Of a stretch of 64,000 bases of DNA, positions 22,828 through 35,471 are shown one piece after another. The DNA lies in the NCBI GenBank assembly GCA_948567375.1, contig OX419759.1, positions 58,629,493 through 58,693,492 of the forward strand, in the 5' to 3' direction. Below the pieces are notes generated by a model, which saw only the letters and a program-made list of their open reading frames with translations, made no database searches and was not told the DNA's origin. Positions within the stretch are counted from its first letter, which is position 1, and the number at the start of each line of letters is the position of its first letter. The translations under genes and the position numbers were made by a program. The stretch is from Lunularia cruciata. Lineage: Eukaryota; Streptophyta; Marchantiopsida; Lunulariales; Lunulariaceae.

Positions 22828-23960
22828 GATTTGATCAACAAAAGAATTTTTTTGAAGAAATGGGAGCAACACAAAGCCCCTCCCCCAAAATTGCACCAAG
22901 AAGGAGAGGGAAAAGCAAGCACAACCACCACCACACAAGTTTTGGAGGAAGCACACTTTGTTATACATTTGGTGGGAGCGGTTATAGAGTTGATGGAGCT
23001 CCATTTTTTGTAGTATTAGAAGGAGTGCACTGACTATATAGATTATATTACCTTGATGCAAAGTATGCACAAGGAAGTCTACACTAAGAAAGCAAGGGAG
23101 GATAAATTTCAGGAAGAAGTGATGTATGCTCAAGATCAATTCAAAGACGAGGCCAAGAAGGTAAACTCCTTGATACAAGAGTTGTTTGAGGTAAGAAGGT
23201 ATAATGATTTGTTTGTCTCTTTGCTGATGGGTCAAAGGAAGAAATTGAGACAAGTGCACCTCAAATTAAAGAATTTATAAAAAAAGAAGAAGGAAATGCA
23301 GCTCAACTGCAAAGATCAATTGAGGGCCAAAGATGAAGAAGTGGAGAATCTTTGCCACAAGGTGAATGCTGCCAATATAAGAATTGCTACGTTTGACATC
23401 CAAAGGACTAGGTATTGGAAGGAAGTAGTCCTACAATTGGAGACTCAAGAAAAGAAGCTCCAAGCCACAAAGAAGAAGGGAGGAAGAAGGCACATAAATA
23501 TGGGAAGCTTTGAAGGAAGACTTTCAAGTTAAGTGTCGGCAATTAGAAGAACCCAATAGAAAAGATTGCAATACGTGAAAGAAGTGCAAGACCAATTTGT
23601 GGATATGTTGAAAGAAGAAGCAAAAAGGAGAGCACTCAAGACCAAGATCCATGAACTCTAAATGCAGGCTCAAAAATTGGAAGGAAGAGCCTACAAAGAC
23701 CAACTAACTCTTTGGCTCAAAGTGCATTTAGATAGGAAGTTCAATGAGGTATATATCCTATTTGTTGAAGATTACATACTACAAGGAGCGTTTAAAGGAA
23801 GTTCTTTGCCAAATCAAGGGAGAAGGTTGCACTTTGCATGAGAGTACAAGGACAAAGTTGATAGACCTGGTGGAGGGAGGAACAATTGTACTAAACTAGC
23901 ATATGTCTTCTTCACCAAATCTTTCTAGTTGTACCCATTAGTTGGATATAAAATAATAGG
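22828..23960 (+). pseudogene. Copy II (coiled-coil half) of the unrecognised family
   Basis: Plus-strand frames read AVIELMELHF, stops, then DYIDYITLMQSMHKEVYTKK and a long Lys/Glu/Gln-rich coiled coil in two open pieces (23,053-23,277 and 23,296-23,529). The start of this coiled coil aligns with copy I on the opposite strand (LMEVLPFQYQ; DYITLV..MHKKVF). The N-terminal GAIYL module is absent. After 23,530 the coding-like text continues with stops to about LIDLVEGGTIVLN. Confidence 0.5.
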
Positions 23961-24949
23961 AATACCTTATGAGTTCTCAAGAATGTTTTGTTAAGGAAGT
24001 TTCTTGTAAATTGCAATATAAGAGGGAAGCCAAAGTGCATTGGCCATGTAAGTAGTTTCCAAGGAGGATGCCTTTGTGTTTGTTCCATCTCCTATGCTAA
24101 GTACTTTTATAGAGTGGTAAGTTTAAGGGGTGGGAGGGGGGGATTCATGATTCAAATGCAAATGTTGGGGAGGAACTAAATACCTCTCTTAACACTTATC
24201 AGAAGCTTAGTTAGGCAATTACAATTTGGATAAGATTGAACTAGGATTGCAAGTGTTGATGGTGGAGTAGCTAGGATTGGTGAGGAACCCACTTAGCCAT
24301 TGAGTCCCTTTAGGACAAAGTAGGAAAAGTGCACATAAATCTTTGGTTTAATAATTTACAAGTCCACTTTTCCATACAATTTTGAACTCAATCCAAAGTC
24401 CATTCTCTTTGGATAATAACCTAGTTTCCATTTTGGCTAATGACCTTGCACATGTAATGTTGCAAACTTTGCAAGTAAAAACACAAGTACCTAAGCCCAG
24501 ACTAGGGATTTGCACTTGATTGTACATTTGATTCTAAGAGTTTTGAAATGTGCTGAGTGGTGTAGATATGAATCTAATCAATTTTGAACACTACAAATAA
24601 CAGAAAATCAAAAATCAAGGGCATTTGGCCAAAAAGACTCCTTTGGGGAGATTCCTTTTGGAAAATGTAGTAAATGTCTCTATGGTCAAAGGTTTGGGAT
24701 GAAGTGAGCAATCAACTTCAAGGTAATTTTGGTTATATTATTTATGAGAGTGATTTAGGATTTCCTCCTTCTTTAAATGTGCAATGGCATGTGTCTCTAC
24801 CTTCTTTTGGGAGTGGTTCTTGATCAAGAAGTTAAATAGGAAATAATAAACAAATTGTGATATTTTGACACATTCCTTTCTCTTCTAGCCATTTTTGACA
24901 TGTATCCTTGAGAGAATGACATATTCTTACCATTTATACTATTAGTACC
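23961..24949. other. AT-rich sequence without a gene
   Basis: No frame above about 63 codons and no recognised motif. A G-rich run (GGGGTGGGAGGGGGGG) lies at about 24,127-24,142. It is probably decayed repeat sequence between copies II and III. Confidence 0.3.
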
Positions 24950-26106
24950 TCAACATTGGGCTATCATAAAAGGTCTCACCAAATTAATCAAGAATGCAAA
25001 ATTTTTCCCAAATACTACATCTTCTTCATGGACTACTCTTCCAAGGACATCCTCTTCTTGGATATTAATCTCTTCTTCCTTAGCTATTCTTTCTTTGGTT
25101 TCAATCACCTCCAACTCCAAAGGTGATATTTGTTGCATAAGAGTAGCAAGTTCTTCTTTGTTCTAAAGATCTTCTTGATGTTTGTTTCGGTGACTCTCCT
25201 CACCTTCTAGAGAAAAATTTGCTCCTCCTTGTTTGTCCTCTTTCTAAGTCTCTATTTTGGAAGGTTGGTTCATCCTCCTCTCTTCTTCATTTGCTACATC
25301 TTTGGCTTCGTCTTACTCCCAACAAACATCCTTTACTTGCAGATTATCTTCACTCTCTTTGTAGGAAATTTTGGTCTTGATAAATGAGTGCTACTCTTCT
25401 TATCAAGAATCATGTTTTCCTTCACCTTCACAGACTTACAAGTGATAAAAAATTCCCTGTCAGTTTCTTGGATCCTTTTGGTTGCTGCTCTTCCGTTAGG
25501 TTGTGAGAAGTAGTCTTTGGGGTGGAGATGAGTAGTGAACTTCTTCCTCTCCTCCTTGGTCAGAAAATTGACACCCATGTAGAAATGAATGACAAAGGAG
25601 ATCAAATAGATAGCTCCTTGGTCCTCCTCTGATTCTCGGATCATGGATTCTGTGTTGATGGAATATGTATCCCCAATTTGCTATTGCTCCTTCATATATT
25701 TAGTCAAAGAAGATTACTTGATTAATGGTGAGGCAGGTGGTCCTGTTTGGTCTAAAGATATACATAAGAAAAGAGACTATTGCTCTTTTGCAGGGTCTTT
25801 GTAACTATAGATTGTGCTTCTGCCTCTAAGAATGAGTTGGTTATTTGAGCTTTATCTCCCATATCCCAAACTTAGTGCCTAGTGTAGGCTCTTCCAAAGG
25901 TCTTGCCTCCAGGACCATCCTCCAATGTTCTTCTCTCCACTCTCTTGAGAAATGGAAGGTGAGCTGAAATCACCATTTCATAACAAGAAAGTTAAACTCT
26001 TACTCCTTAGGAATTTATTTCTAAGAAACATTCCCCATTTGTCTACTGTTGTGTAGCAAAGGATCACTACAAGGATTCTACTCATCACTCTTTCTCCACT
26101 CACCAT
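24950..26106 (-). pseudogene. Copy III of the unrecognised family (N-terminal half and acidic linker)
   Basis: From a minus-strand ATG at 26,106 the frame reads DKWGMFLRNKFLRSKS, then FLL followed by TGA, at the same place where copies I and IV have a stop. A frameshift follows, then EHWRMVLEARPLEEP (about 25,900-25,945), then DQGAIYLISFVIHFYMG, NFLTKEERKKFTTHLHPKDY and QPNGRAATKRIQ in an open piece (25,333-25,644). An acidic segment (ERIAKEEEINIQEEDVLGRV) lies at 24,950-25,138. The alignment to copy I is unmistakable at GAIYL and NFLTKEERK. Confidence 0.55.
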
Positions 26107-29100
26107 ACTATCTATTAAAGAAATTTTTTATACAAAAATTGTCTACTTCAGAGAATGCTAAGTCTCTACTCTCTCTTCATCTTACTCTCAAAAATGTTCC
26201 TTGCCAATGTCTGACTAGCTTGCATGAAATTCTCATAGAAGAAAGAATTACTTGCGCATACTCTTGATTTTGTAGTTAGGGATCTTTGGCCAATGGTCTT
26301 CAATAGGAGTGCACTCCCTATCCACACCGGAGAGCTCCTAGGAGTCCTTCAACGGTTATTGGGAACGGGCTCTTTACTCGTATGTAGTAGTTTGAACTCT
26401 AGTATGATCTTCAGTTCTGAAATTCTTGGGCCTAGAGTCTTCATGCTTTTCCTCTTAGGTTTGGTCTCTTTTTCATACTTGTCCCCTTCTTTGGACTCAT
26501 TTTCGTTCACTTGCTATATAAGAGAATAGATGCAAAGAATCTTCCAAACATGAAGATTTCTCATTTTAAGTAGTAAATGAATATCCCTCATCTTTATGAT
26601 ACAAACCCAATAATAACATTTTTGTAGCAAAATTTAACGAGTATTCGCACACAAACATCATAAATAATCAAATACATCTTTATAATCTTGCAGACAGGCA
26701 TTAACCGACATGGCCTTGGAAGATGTATAATATCATTGTCTATTATGCATGTCCTTTACTCGACAATTTGGTCATATTCTTCTTGGTATGGGGCACCTCT
26801 TGACATCTGCTTTCTATGCAATCATCAAGTTCTCCGAGGAAGAACGAGAATAGACGAGACTCAGAAAGGGATTCACAACACGAGGCATCTTGTGGGTCGT
26901 GCTGCATAACTAGTTTGTAAACTACAGCAGACAAAGAGGAAAACGGAAACGGACAAAAGTGAATCATAGATAAACCGTGTGATATGGGATCTACCCAATA
27001 GCGTTAATGCTGGTCGGTGGTATTTCGATAGAAGACAACACATCTGACGGAACAGACGAACACCAACCCAAGGCAAACACCGCACTCACCGTCTGTTTCT
27101 CAAGACAGGATTGGGATGGATCCTGGTTTCAGAAGCCAGACTTAATTTGACTTGTCAAAAGTTTGTGCTTATTCGAAAACCTAGCGAGTAATCGTTTTTC
27201 TTCTAGTGCTTGGTATGTATCCTACATGGATCACCGTCCCGTGCAGGGGTGATGCGAGTAGACGAAACAATGACGAATTCGGAACGTGTTGCAATGTCAC
27301 AGATAAAATATACAGAAATTTGGATTCGAATCTTACCTCCGTAGTATGGGGTTCTGTGAGAATCCAGAGCTGGCAGTGTGCAGTTCTCATTGGTAGGAAT
27401 TTCTAGCTATCTTGCCCAGCTGTTTCGAGATATTCGTTTGAAACGCCGCAGCCTAACGATTACTACAAACTAGGTGCAGGAGCTAGACTCAACTCACCGT
27501 CATGCGTAAGGATTTGGCAGCCTGACATCTGCAGCTGGTTTGTTACCCCTAAAGACGAACAAAACACCGCAAACAGTCATGCTCTTTTAGCTGCATGTGA
27601 AGAAATTCTACACCTCTAGAATTCACGGAAAGCGTGCGTTCTGCACGCTTTTGAAAGTATTACCAAGGACAGCTGCTGTGTCTCATTGAGTCACTGTGAG
27701 CGCATCGACGTGGTATCACACAGAAATGTGAGGCAGGGTTGAAATCCACAGTTCGAACTGGTCCTAGAGCTTTCGAATTCTCGGCGACTTCTTGTCTTTC
27801 ATCTGAGACTATGACCGGTATGCTACGAGATTTTTACACTCCCGTTTACATTCATCACATCTTCGGCTATAGATCAGTTTTTGTCGTGATTCCCAATTAA
27901 AGGAATCCGAAATTCCCGGAACGGCAGTCTACCTGCCTGCGGACCTATTGCCCGCAGTGTACATGTCGCTTATCCTGGCAACCTCTTCGTTCAACTGTCT
28001 ATGAGCACTCCGTATTTATTTTTCAAGGTTAATCAATTGTTCAGATGCCTAAAAGGCGCTTGCCCTTGGCTTTGACATAATGAGCAAGTGTACGATGACC
28101 AAGCGACGTAAAAGCATGAGGACTTTGACGCTTTCGTTATACCGGCAGCACTGATATGAGCCAACGTCAACCAAGACAAACTATGGCTCGTCATCAAGAA
28201 GGCGCAAATTCAGCTTTGGCAGGACCCAGACGGTCCTAGGGACTGAAGATATGTCAGAGAGAAGATGGTGCAATATACACTTATTTCAAATAAAACATAG
28301 AAAAAGGCGACCACATAGAACACATGAAGGATGGGAAGATACTTATTTCAGATAAAACTAGTCATCACATGCAAAAATTAGACGTAGATATAGGGTCAAG
28401 GGTTGCTGCTAATCTGCTATCTGCTAAAAAGTTTTAGCCCGACGAAATTCTCATTTCCTTGAAATGAAGCCTCGTTGCAACTTGGCGAGACAGACAAGGA
28501 GGAGATTTGATTAGTCGTATTCAGTCGTCGGCACGAGACCTTCGGTTAATTCTTTGTCGTTGGGGTGCAGTAAGTTCATTTTTGTTAGGAATGTCCAGCC
28601 ATTTCCAATTTTTACAGGGATGCGCGTCTAAAGTGTGACGTGAGATAAAATGCCGTTGGGAGATGTCTCTCTACTCCCATTCAAAATCAAAGATTTCTCA
28701 GGTCATAACATTCATTGAGTAACATGCGCAGGCTGAAACTTCACTCACAGATCGTTGTGGCTTCAATCTGTCCCTTTCTACACGCTCCTGAGGTCTCCTG
28801 GTTTGATGTCCTTCCTTGTTCACTCCGAGTACTTTTAACTTTCGTCCGTGGGTTAAAGAACTCGTATTCAACGCTTACAGAACTATTTCTGCACCTGCTT
28901 TTGTCTTCATCGTCGTACTTGTCAAATGTTGTGCAGCCGAAAACTTCCACTGTTAAAATCCAAAAGTGTTCGTCTCTGCTCCTGATAATCAATTGTCGGG
29001 TCATTCAAGCTTCGCGCATGGTCAAAATCGAAGCATATTGGTACTCTTTCTGGTTGATTACTAATTTGCAGGTCATCGTCTCAGCAGCTGTATGTTTTAC

Positions 29101-29150
29101 GGTCACGTTTCGATTTTTTGGTTTCCTTTTACAGTTCACTGATGTTCGTG

Positions 29151-29275
29151 AGTCTCCACTTCTCTTCATCTTGCCTCCTGCAGCTTGAAATCTGAAAGTC
29201 CTGGCATATTCGTCAGTCTCCACTTCTCTTCATCTTACCTCCTGCAGCTTGAAATCTGAATGTCCTGGCATAGGA
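29151..29275. repeat. 64-bp tandem duplication
   Basis: Two adjacent units, starting at 29,151 and 29,215, share AGTCTCCACTTCTCTTCATC at their start and TGAAATCTGAA(A/T)GTCCTGG later. They differ at a few positions. Confidence 0.85.
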
Positions 29276-31288
29276 ACCTTCCTACCATTCAAATTTCTCT
29301 AAGCGAGAGAGACATACAGTAACACCACTTCGATTCTCTTCCAATGGTGCCAGTATGCCGTCTAGAGTTTGAACTCCTTTCTCTTGTTGGTTGGTGGTAG
29401 AGATTAGTCCGTTAAATCGCTAGTCGCTGTCATACCTTCGGCACTTTCTTGGTGACTTGTTTGAAGTGAGTTGATTATCTAATTTTACTGAATTCTGCAG
29501 TAATTTACGGTCAAATTTGAGGGTAACAACCTAGAAAAATTTGAAGTACTTACCAGGAAAGCATCGTGCTTCCTCTTTTCCTCAACTTGCAAGCGAGCTA
29601 AGATGTAGATAAAACACAATTTTGACGAATATAAGACATGAACTTACAGCACAGAATACGAAATTGACATGGTGCTAGATTGCACATGTATTCGAGGGAA
29701 TCATTGACACATAACAGTTGACGGCTCTCGTACGCACAAAGTAACTAGAATGAAACTATTGGAGCCGGTTTTGAGAAGCGTATCTCGCGAAACGGTCTCC
29801 AGTTTGCTTAAAAGCTAACCTGCGTATGGGTTTAGGTACTTATTCCATTGAAATCGATGACCAAGTGGACACAGAAGCCTCATCATACCAACACAGCATA
29901 CAAGCCGCAAGTGATTAAAACCAGATGTTCGCTTCAATGGCCAAATATTGTAACTCAGTCGAGGAAAACACCGTTAACACAAAGTGTTTGGGGCTTTCAA
30001 CCTCCGCCTCCGCTTTCAATGACACAGTGGATATAGAGGATTTCACCTCCAGTGCGTAATTTCTCGTCTGCGCTTGCACAATCCAGTCAGTAGGGCCTTC
30101 CGCAGTAGAGAATTCGCGGAATCGTCAACCGACAAAGTCTAGTGTTCCGTTCGAGCAAATAGAGTTTTCCTGAATTTGTTTTTGTAAATTCCATACTCCT
30201 GTACGTCCCTTTACATCTCCTCCATATTTACCCACAAGGTTGCTATGCGAGAATGGTATAGTTAGTCCATAATGCAGAATCTGTTTGATTGCATCAATGC
30301 TTGATTACGCCATAGGACCTGGTTGTTTATAGCATGGCTTATCATTACAGAAAACAATCATCTTCATGTATATGAGTTAGCTAACGGTTCTAGATCGCAC
30401 AACCCACACCCGATATTTATAAGCGAGACATACACGCTGAGAACAAATTCTGATATTCGACGTACCACAGCACCACAGAGGCTCAGAGTATATACCAGGC
30501 ATGACCTTATTGTACCGGCTCGGTTGCCAACTCCAAATTCAGTTTTTTTATGCAGTCCTTACGTCGATGGATCATTTTGGGAAACACATCATCACGCGTA
30601 CGATTGCGCATGTGGTTTGCTCTGAACGAGACGGCGTTACAGTCGAAGACTCCAACATGAAGACCTGCACAGGTTTGTTACACGCCCCCGAATCGATCGT
30701 TACGCAGCTCGAGAGATTCGTAGGGGGATATTATTACCGTCAATTCTCTTTGTATCTCATCAGCTTGCAGCGTTCTACCGCGAAGGAAAAGACTGTAAAG
30801 AACTCTCTACTAAGCTGTCCGGCCACTAATATCAGGTGGACGTCCAAACAGAATTTCAAATTGGAGTACAGAACTATGGTGCGTGAGGTCGTACCTAAAC
30901 GTTGATTTCAGAAATAGAGATACGGGTAGTGTCAATAGTTACGTGAATCACATGAAATCGGGGTTTCTGCCTACGAGGGTTCACGTCACTAAAGGCAGAT
31001 AACATGTGTGGATAGTAAATTACCTCGTAGTATAAGCAATGTAGCTTTCACTGCTATATGGGCGCGAAGTAGATGTCTTCCAAATCCTCAAATAACTGTT
31101 TCACTGTTCCCTAGAGTTTCAGTAGTACGGATCCTTGATGTTGTACAGCAACTATCTGAAGTGACGACTTCAGTTTTTATTAGGTTCTCGGCCAAATTTC
31201 TGTAGAGTAAATTTTATGCAGTGGAGAATCGAAAATTTTGCTATTACACACTGTCGGAATTTAGTTTGCGTTTTACCAGCCTCCATCA

Positions 31289-31418
31289 TGCTTGTTTCAT
31301 ATGGTCACCGTCAAATGATGTTCTGAGCGAAAATTACTCGACGTATATGGTCGTGCTTGTTTCATATGGTCACCGTCAAATGATGTTCTGAGCGAAAATT
31401 ACTCGACGTATATGGTCG
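31289..31418. repeat. Perfect 65-bp tandem duplication
   Basis: The unit beginning TGCTTGTTTCATATGGTCAC at 31,289 repeats without any difference I can see from 31,354. This indicates a very recent duplication or an assembly artefact. Confidence 0.9.
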
Positions 31419-33330
31419 ATATGCAACCAAAATGAGTTAAGCACTCTGTTCATGAATCTTTTAAAACTCATTCAAATAGTTGGGCGTCTTACATTCTTGG
31501 ACCCAGTTGAAATGATGGACTTACGGTGACCGTCACTTCATGACAGATACAATCGAATTTCTTGCTGGACCATCATTCATCAAAGTTACTTAATTCGGTA
31601 TAGTGTTGATTTGCTTTTACAGTGGAATTTTCTCCGAACGACAAGAAAGAGACGTCTGTCCGTGGGGCATCGTCATAAGGTCGAAGATAAGTCCTGCCGA
31701 GCATCGCACGCAATCTTCCAGACTTCTTTGTTATCGTGCAGAAATCCTTCACAGGATGTCGTCAACAGCACTACGTTGAATTGAACCGCCGTTCTTTCTT
31801 TGAGCTTCAGAGGTCCAGAAGAATAAACGTGCCCTCAATGCTTTGAACGCTCCTTCTAGATCTTCATTTTTTCTTCCCAACAAAATATAGCCTAATTCAA
31901 CGGGTTAGAATCTCGGTGCATTTATAGAGTTATATGAGTTTTCTCAACCCTAGATTAGACATCAATCTTTTAGAATTGTTTTTTTTTTCCTTAGGATTGA
32001 TTAATGTCTGAAAATTGTTCATTGACCTTAGGAGTGATTCATGTCTTTTAGTAGTGATGGTTGACATGCTAATAGCGGTACTTATTCATCTTCTCTGAAT
32101 ACTCCCTCCTGAACGCCCTCCCCTCTTTTGTATACTTCTATTCTTCTTAACATATGACCACAATTTGACTTAATAAGCTTTTCTCCTCCTTATTGACCTT
32201 ATCTCTTTGAACAGATCGATTAGTAGTAATATATATATTAATTGTGATTATTGACAGGCCATGCTGTAGATGTGCTCATTCATCTGTCTAGACAGAAATC
32301 CATTTGAATAATTCATTCGTCAATATCATTCCTGTCCGTTTCATTTCTCATTCTTTTGATGTTAATTTTTGGCTAGAATATATGGCAAGTCACACTTGGA
32401 ACGTCAACTCCTACGACATATACATCGATTCGACCTCGTAGCCGTCACTCCCATCAAGTGTATTTTCTCTTGACCGTCAGTTGTGGGTCCTTGAACCTGG
32501 ACCTTAAATCGGTGATACTTCTCACTGTTGGTTGCGAATGTCTGGTTGCTGGTCTTGCCATAGGAAGATATCTGAATCTATTTTCATCCAGGAGCATTTT
32601 CTTCATAGTTTACGTTTCCCCTCCAGATCTCACTTGCTCATTGCTCTTCACCTGATACTGATCATGAATACTTCTGTAAAGTCATCAGTAGAGGTGTAAA
32701 AATCCATTCGAATCTATATGTAGTCTGAACCATATTTGATTCATTCGTCGGGGATTCATTCGCCAGGCTTGCTTTGGGTTTGTATGGGTAACCCTTTGAG
32801 AATTCTGGACCTCTGAACAGGTAATCCTGTAATCAAAGCATTCCAAGGCTCACGGATGCGGCTCTTTCTCGCTAGAGTGGGGAAACCACCGGATACCATA
32901 TCCAGATCTAGCAACGGCTGGTTCGTATCCAAGACGGGAAATCAGCTGAATAGCTTTTAAATCCATGTGATCATACAATTCTCCAAGCATACCGTTAGAT
33001 CGGTAAAGATCAGCTCTACGAAAAAGGTGATTTGCAGCTGCAAACACCAGCAAGAGAGAATCTGGATCACAAACTTTTTTTTAACTCACACTCGGATTGC
33101 TGCGTACGGGATTCGAAGAGGCCTTCAGTGGGTGGAGTTGCTTGCACGCGTGATTCCAGCCAAGTGGTATATTACGAAGAGCCTTTCGTCAGGGGATTTC
33201 GTGCACGCGTGATTCTTAGTAACTTCAAGATTACGTATCTTCACCTCTGTCTGGCCTTCTTTCTGCTTACACGTCCTCGGGATAGAACACAAAGTTTTAG
33301 AGCTGGATGTTGGTTCTAATTCCAGTAATA

Positions 33331-34930
33331 ATGCCCCTCAAGTCAGAAATTTCCAGATGAAGTGGTAGAGACGATTATATCCAAGAGCCCGTTTCCATCT
33401 ACCTTGAAAGCCAGATGTCTTTCAAAAGCATTGCGTAGGAGATTCTCAATCTTTGGAACAAACTCTTATGTCAAGAACTTCCAAAAGCAGTTGCTTTCCG
33501 TCTCCTGGAAATGGCCAACTCTCTGTCCTGTTTTTCCACATTATGGTCATATGATTGTGGGATACAATAGAGGCACGGGTACATGGTTCACAATGAGAAT
33601 ACACCCCATCGACATTTAAACTCGAAGGTCTGCAGCGTCTTCTTGACTGCCCTTTCATTCGTCATCATCAATCTCTAGAAGTAAGGTATGCAGGAACATT
33701 AAGGTGCAGCATCCTTGATGTTGGAGGATACGTGCCGTCTTATACATCTATATAAGGTGGGAGTTGCAAATGTTGTAACTGGCAATCTTAAGCTGCTTCA
33801 AGTGCCTACATACGCTGGGCTATGCGATGCTCTAGATCTTTTCACTCAAATTGGAGAAGCCAAAATATTCCAGTTAGGACCTGGTCATGAGAAATACAAA
33901 TTATTTTGGTTCAGGTGATCTCAGTAATGACCAAATCCAATGGTCAATTTCCATCTCCAATTTCCATTTCCAATTTCCAAGTTTCTCAGAGTCCAGTCTG
34001 ATGATTCAGAACACAAATTTGTGGCAAGATAGTTTCTTGTCATTTAGAACCAACGAGTACTCACCTGCATCATCACCGGGGCAAGTTGATTCGTATGGTA
34101 GCATGTAGTCCACTTTTGGATCGTGTCTATACATTCTCTTCCTTTTGGATATCTACGGAAAGAGCCGTGTACACTGGAGGAGCGCTCGTCTTATGTTCGG
34201 AGACTTCAATATGGAGACGGGGATGTGGAGAGAATGTAAGATTGATATCGCAAGTGTGATGGTCCTACCAATTTCTTATGACCAAAGTTATGGGCCGCGC
34301 AGACGCAGAGAATACGATTCAGTTTTGCGGGTGCAGGGTTCAGTTATGTGGTTCTCGTGTTTAGGTGCTTCTCCCCGTGGCGAAAGAGGGCTCGACGAAA
34401 TAGGTTTGATGAGTCCAAATCTCTAGTATACGAGCTGGATATACAAACAGATGTGGTTAAACAAGTGTAGGAAGGTCCACCACTGACTTACTCAGTGTCA
34501 ATTACCGCCCTGGAGTCAATGCCCGAGAGGGATGGTATGCGCGAAAGATTTAGACTGTGCTCAGATGAAAGTTATTTTTATATTTGCTTTCTGATCCCTG
34601 AGAGAAGAACAGCTGCAATTTACTCGTACGATGTTGAAATGAGGACTTGGACCACTGTGCCTTCTCTAGAGAAGTTATCACATACTTCGCACACGAGAAG
34701 GTCAGGCCCGGACCATTTTCGACATTTTTATATTTATTACATTTTTATTATATTTTTATATTTGCTTTCTGATCCCTGAGAGAAGAACAGCTGCAATTTA
34801 CTCGTACGATGTTGAAATGAGGACTTGGACCACTGTGCCTTCTCTAGAGAAGTTATCACATACTTCGCACACGAGAAGGTCAGGCCCGGACCATTTTCGA
34901 CATTTACACCTGGCCCACGAACTTTCACTA
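33331..34930 (+). pseudogene. F-box/kelch-type pseudogene
   Basis: An F-box-like stretch PDEVVETIISKSPFPSTLKA at 33,353 onward, followed by RCLSKALRRRF, resembles the start of plant F-box/kelch proteins, which are SCF ubiquitin-ligase adaptors. Downstream pieces in different frames resemble kelch-repeat text: VGVANVVTGNLKLLQVPTY (about 33,750-33,810), MFGDFNMETGMWRECKIDI (about 34,195-34,250) and AAIYSYDVEMRTWTTVPSLE (about 34,612-34,671). An ATG at 33,331 is one frame out from the F-box. Several frameshifts and stops, plus a duplicated 148-bp segment, make it non-functional. The copia element landed just downstream. Confidence 0.55.
34581..34905 (+). repeat. Direct duplication of a 148-bp kelch-coding segment
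   Basis: Bases from 34,581 (TATTTGCTTTCTGATCCCTG) repeat identically from 34,759, ending at CCATTTTCGACATTT in both copies. About 30 AT-rich bases lie between, giving a period of 178 bp. The duplicated part encodes one kelch-like strand set of the adjacent pseudogene. Confidence 0.9.
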
Positions 34931-34994
34931 TACCGTGATTCCCAGTCCTGTGTCCACAGCAGCCTGTGTACACATAACGTCCCGTTATTGATTA

Positions 34995-35464
34995 TGATGA
35001 GAACCTTTCCTTCTAGTCTTTGAAATAGATGGTCTATCCTCGGTCATTCTGACTTCTGATGTATTAGACATCCTAGCACTCAGCTTTCCTAGTCTTACCA
35101 AAGTAGACACTCCTAATTGCACTCAGCAATATTCAATTCACTCTCTCTCAGAGCCTTCAAAGATAGTACACAACAGCACTCATGCAGCATGAAAGGTACC
35201 CCAGTGGGAAGCAGCATAGAACACACCCTAAACAAGGTACAAGGTGCTGGGAATGATCATTGTATGAGAACTTGCCTTAACATGAGCAGAGAGCACTCAT
35301 ATATATACACAAGCAAACTCTAGAAGGTTGCTTTGCAGAGCCCTTATTGAGGCTGTGCCCTCACTTCACCCTAATCATGTATCTAGTCTAATCATGTATC
35401 TAGTCTAATCCGGTATCTAGCCTAGTCATGTATCTAGTCAAACTCGAGATTATCACAACTAATA
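34995..35464 (-). repeat. 3' LTR of the copia element
   Basis: It is 470 bp and matches 39,677-40,163. It contains a TATATATA near 35,300-35,308 and a run of 17-bp repeats at about 35,370-35,446 (TAATCATGTATCTAGTC units). It is one unit shorter than the other LTR, and one terminal base differs (AATA instead of AACA on the plus strand). Confidence 0.9.
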
Positions 35465-35471
35465 CTCCCGC

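Larger units (their letters stand above)
26107..33330. other. Seven-kilobase stretch without a supported gene
   Basis: Base composition becomes less AT-rich from about 26,800. Open frames reach 157 codons (28,715-29,185) and 134 codons (30,501-30,902) but carry no recognised domain, start upstream of any ATG context I trust, and have overlapping frames on the other strand. Two short tandem duplications lie here (29,151-29,275 and 31,289-31,418). Spliced genes with small exons cannot be excluded by eye. Confidence 0.4.

Noticed and set aside
22813-23259. 148-codon minus-strand frame
   Set aside because: It is the antisense shadow of the plus-strand coiled-coil copy II, whose homology to copy I fixes the coding strand.
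28715-29188. 157-codon frame in the gene-poor interval
   Set aside because: No recognisable domain, overlapping open frames on the other strand, and it runs into the 64-bp tandem duplication.
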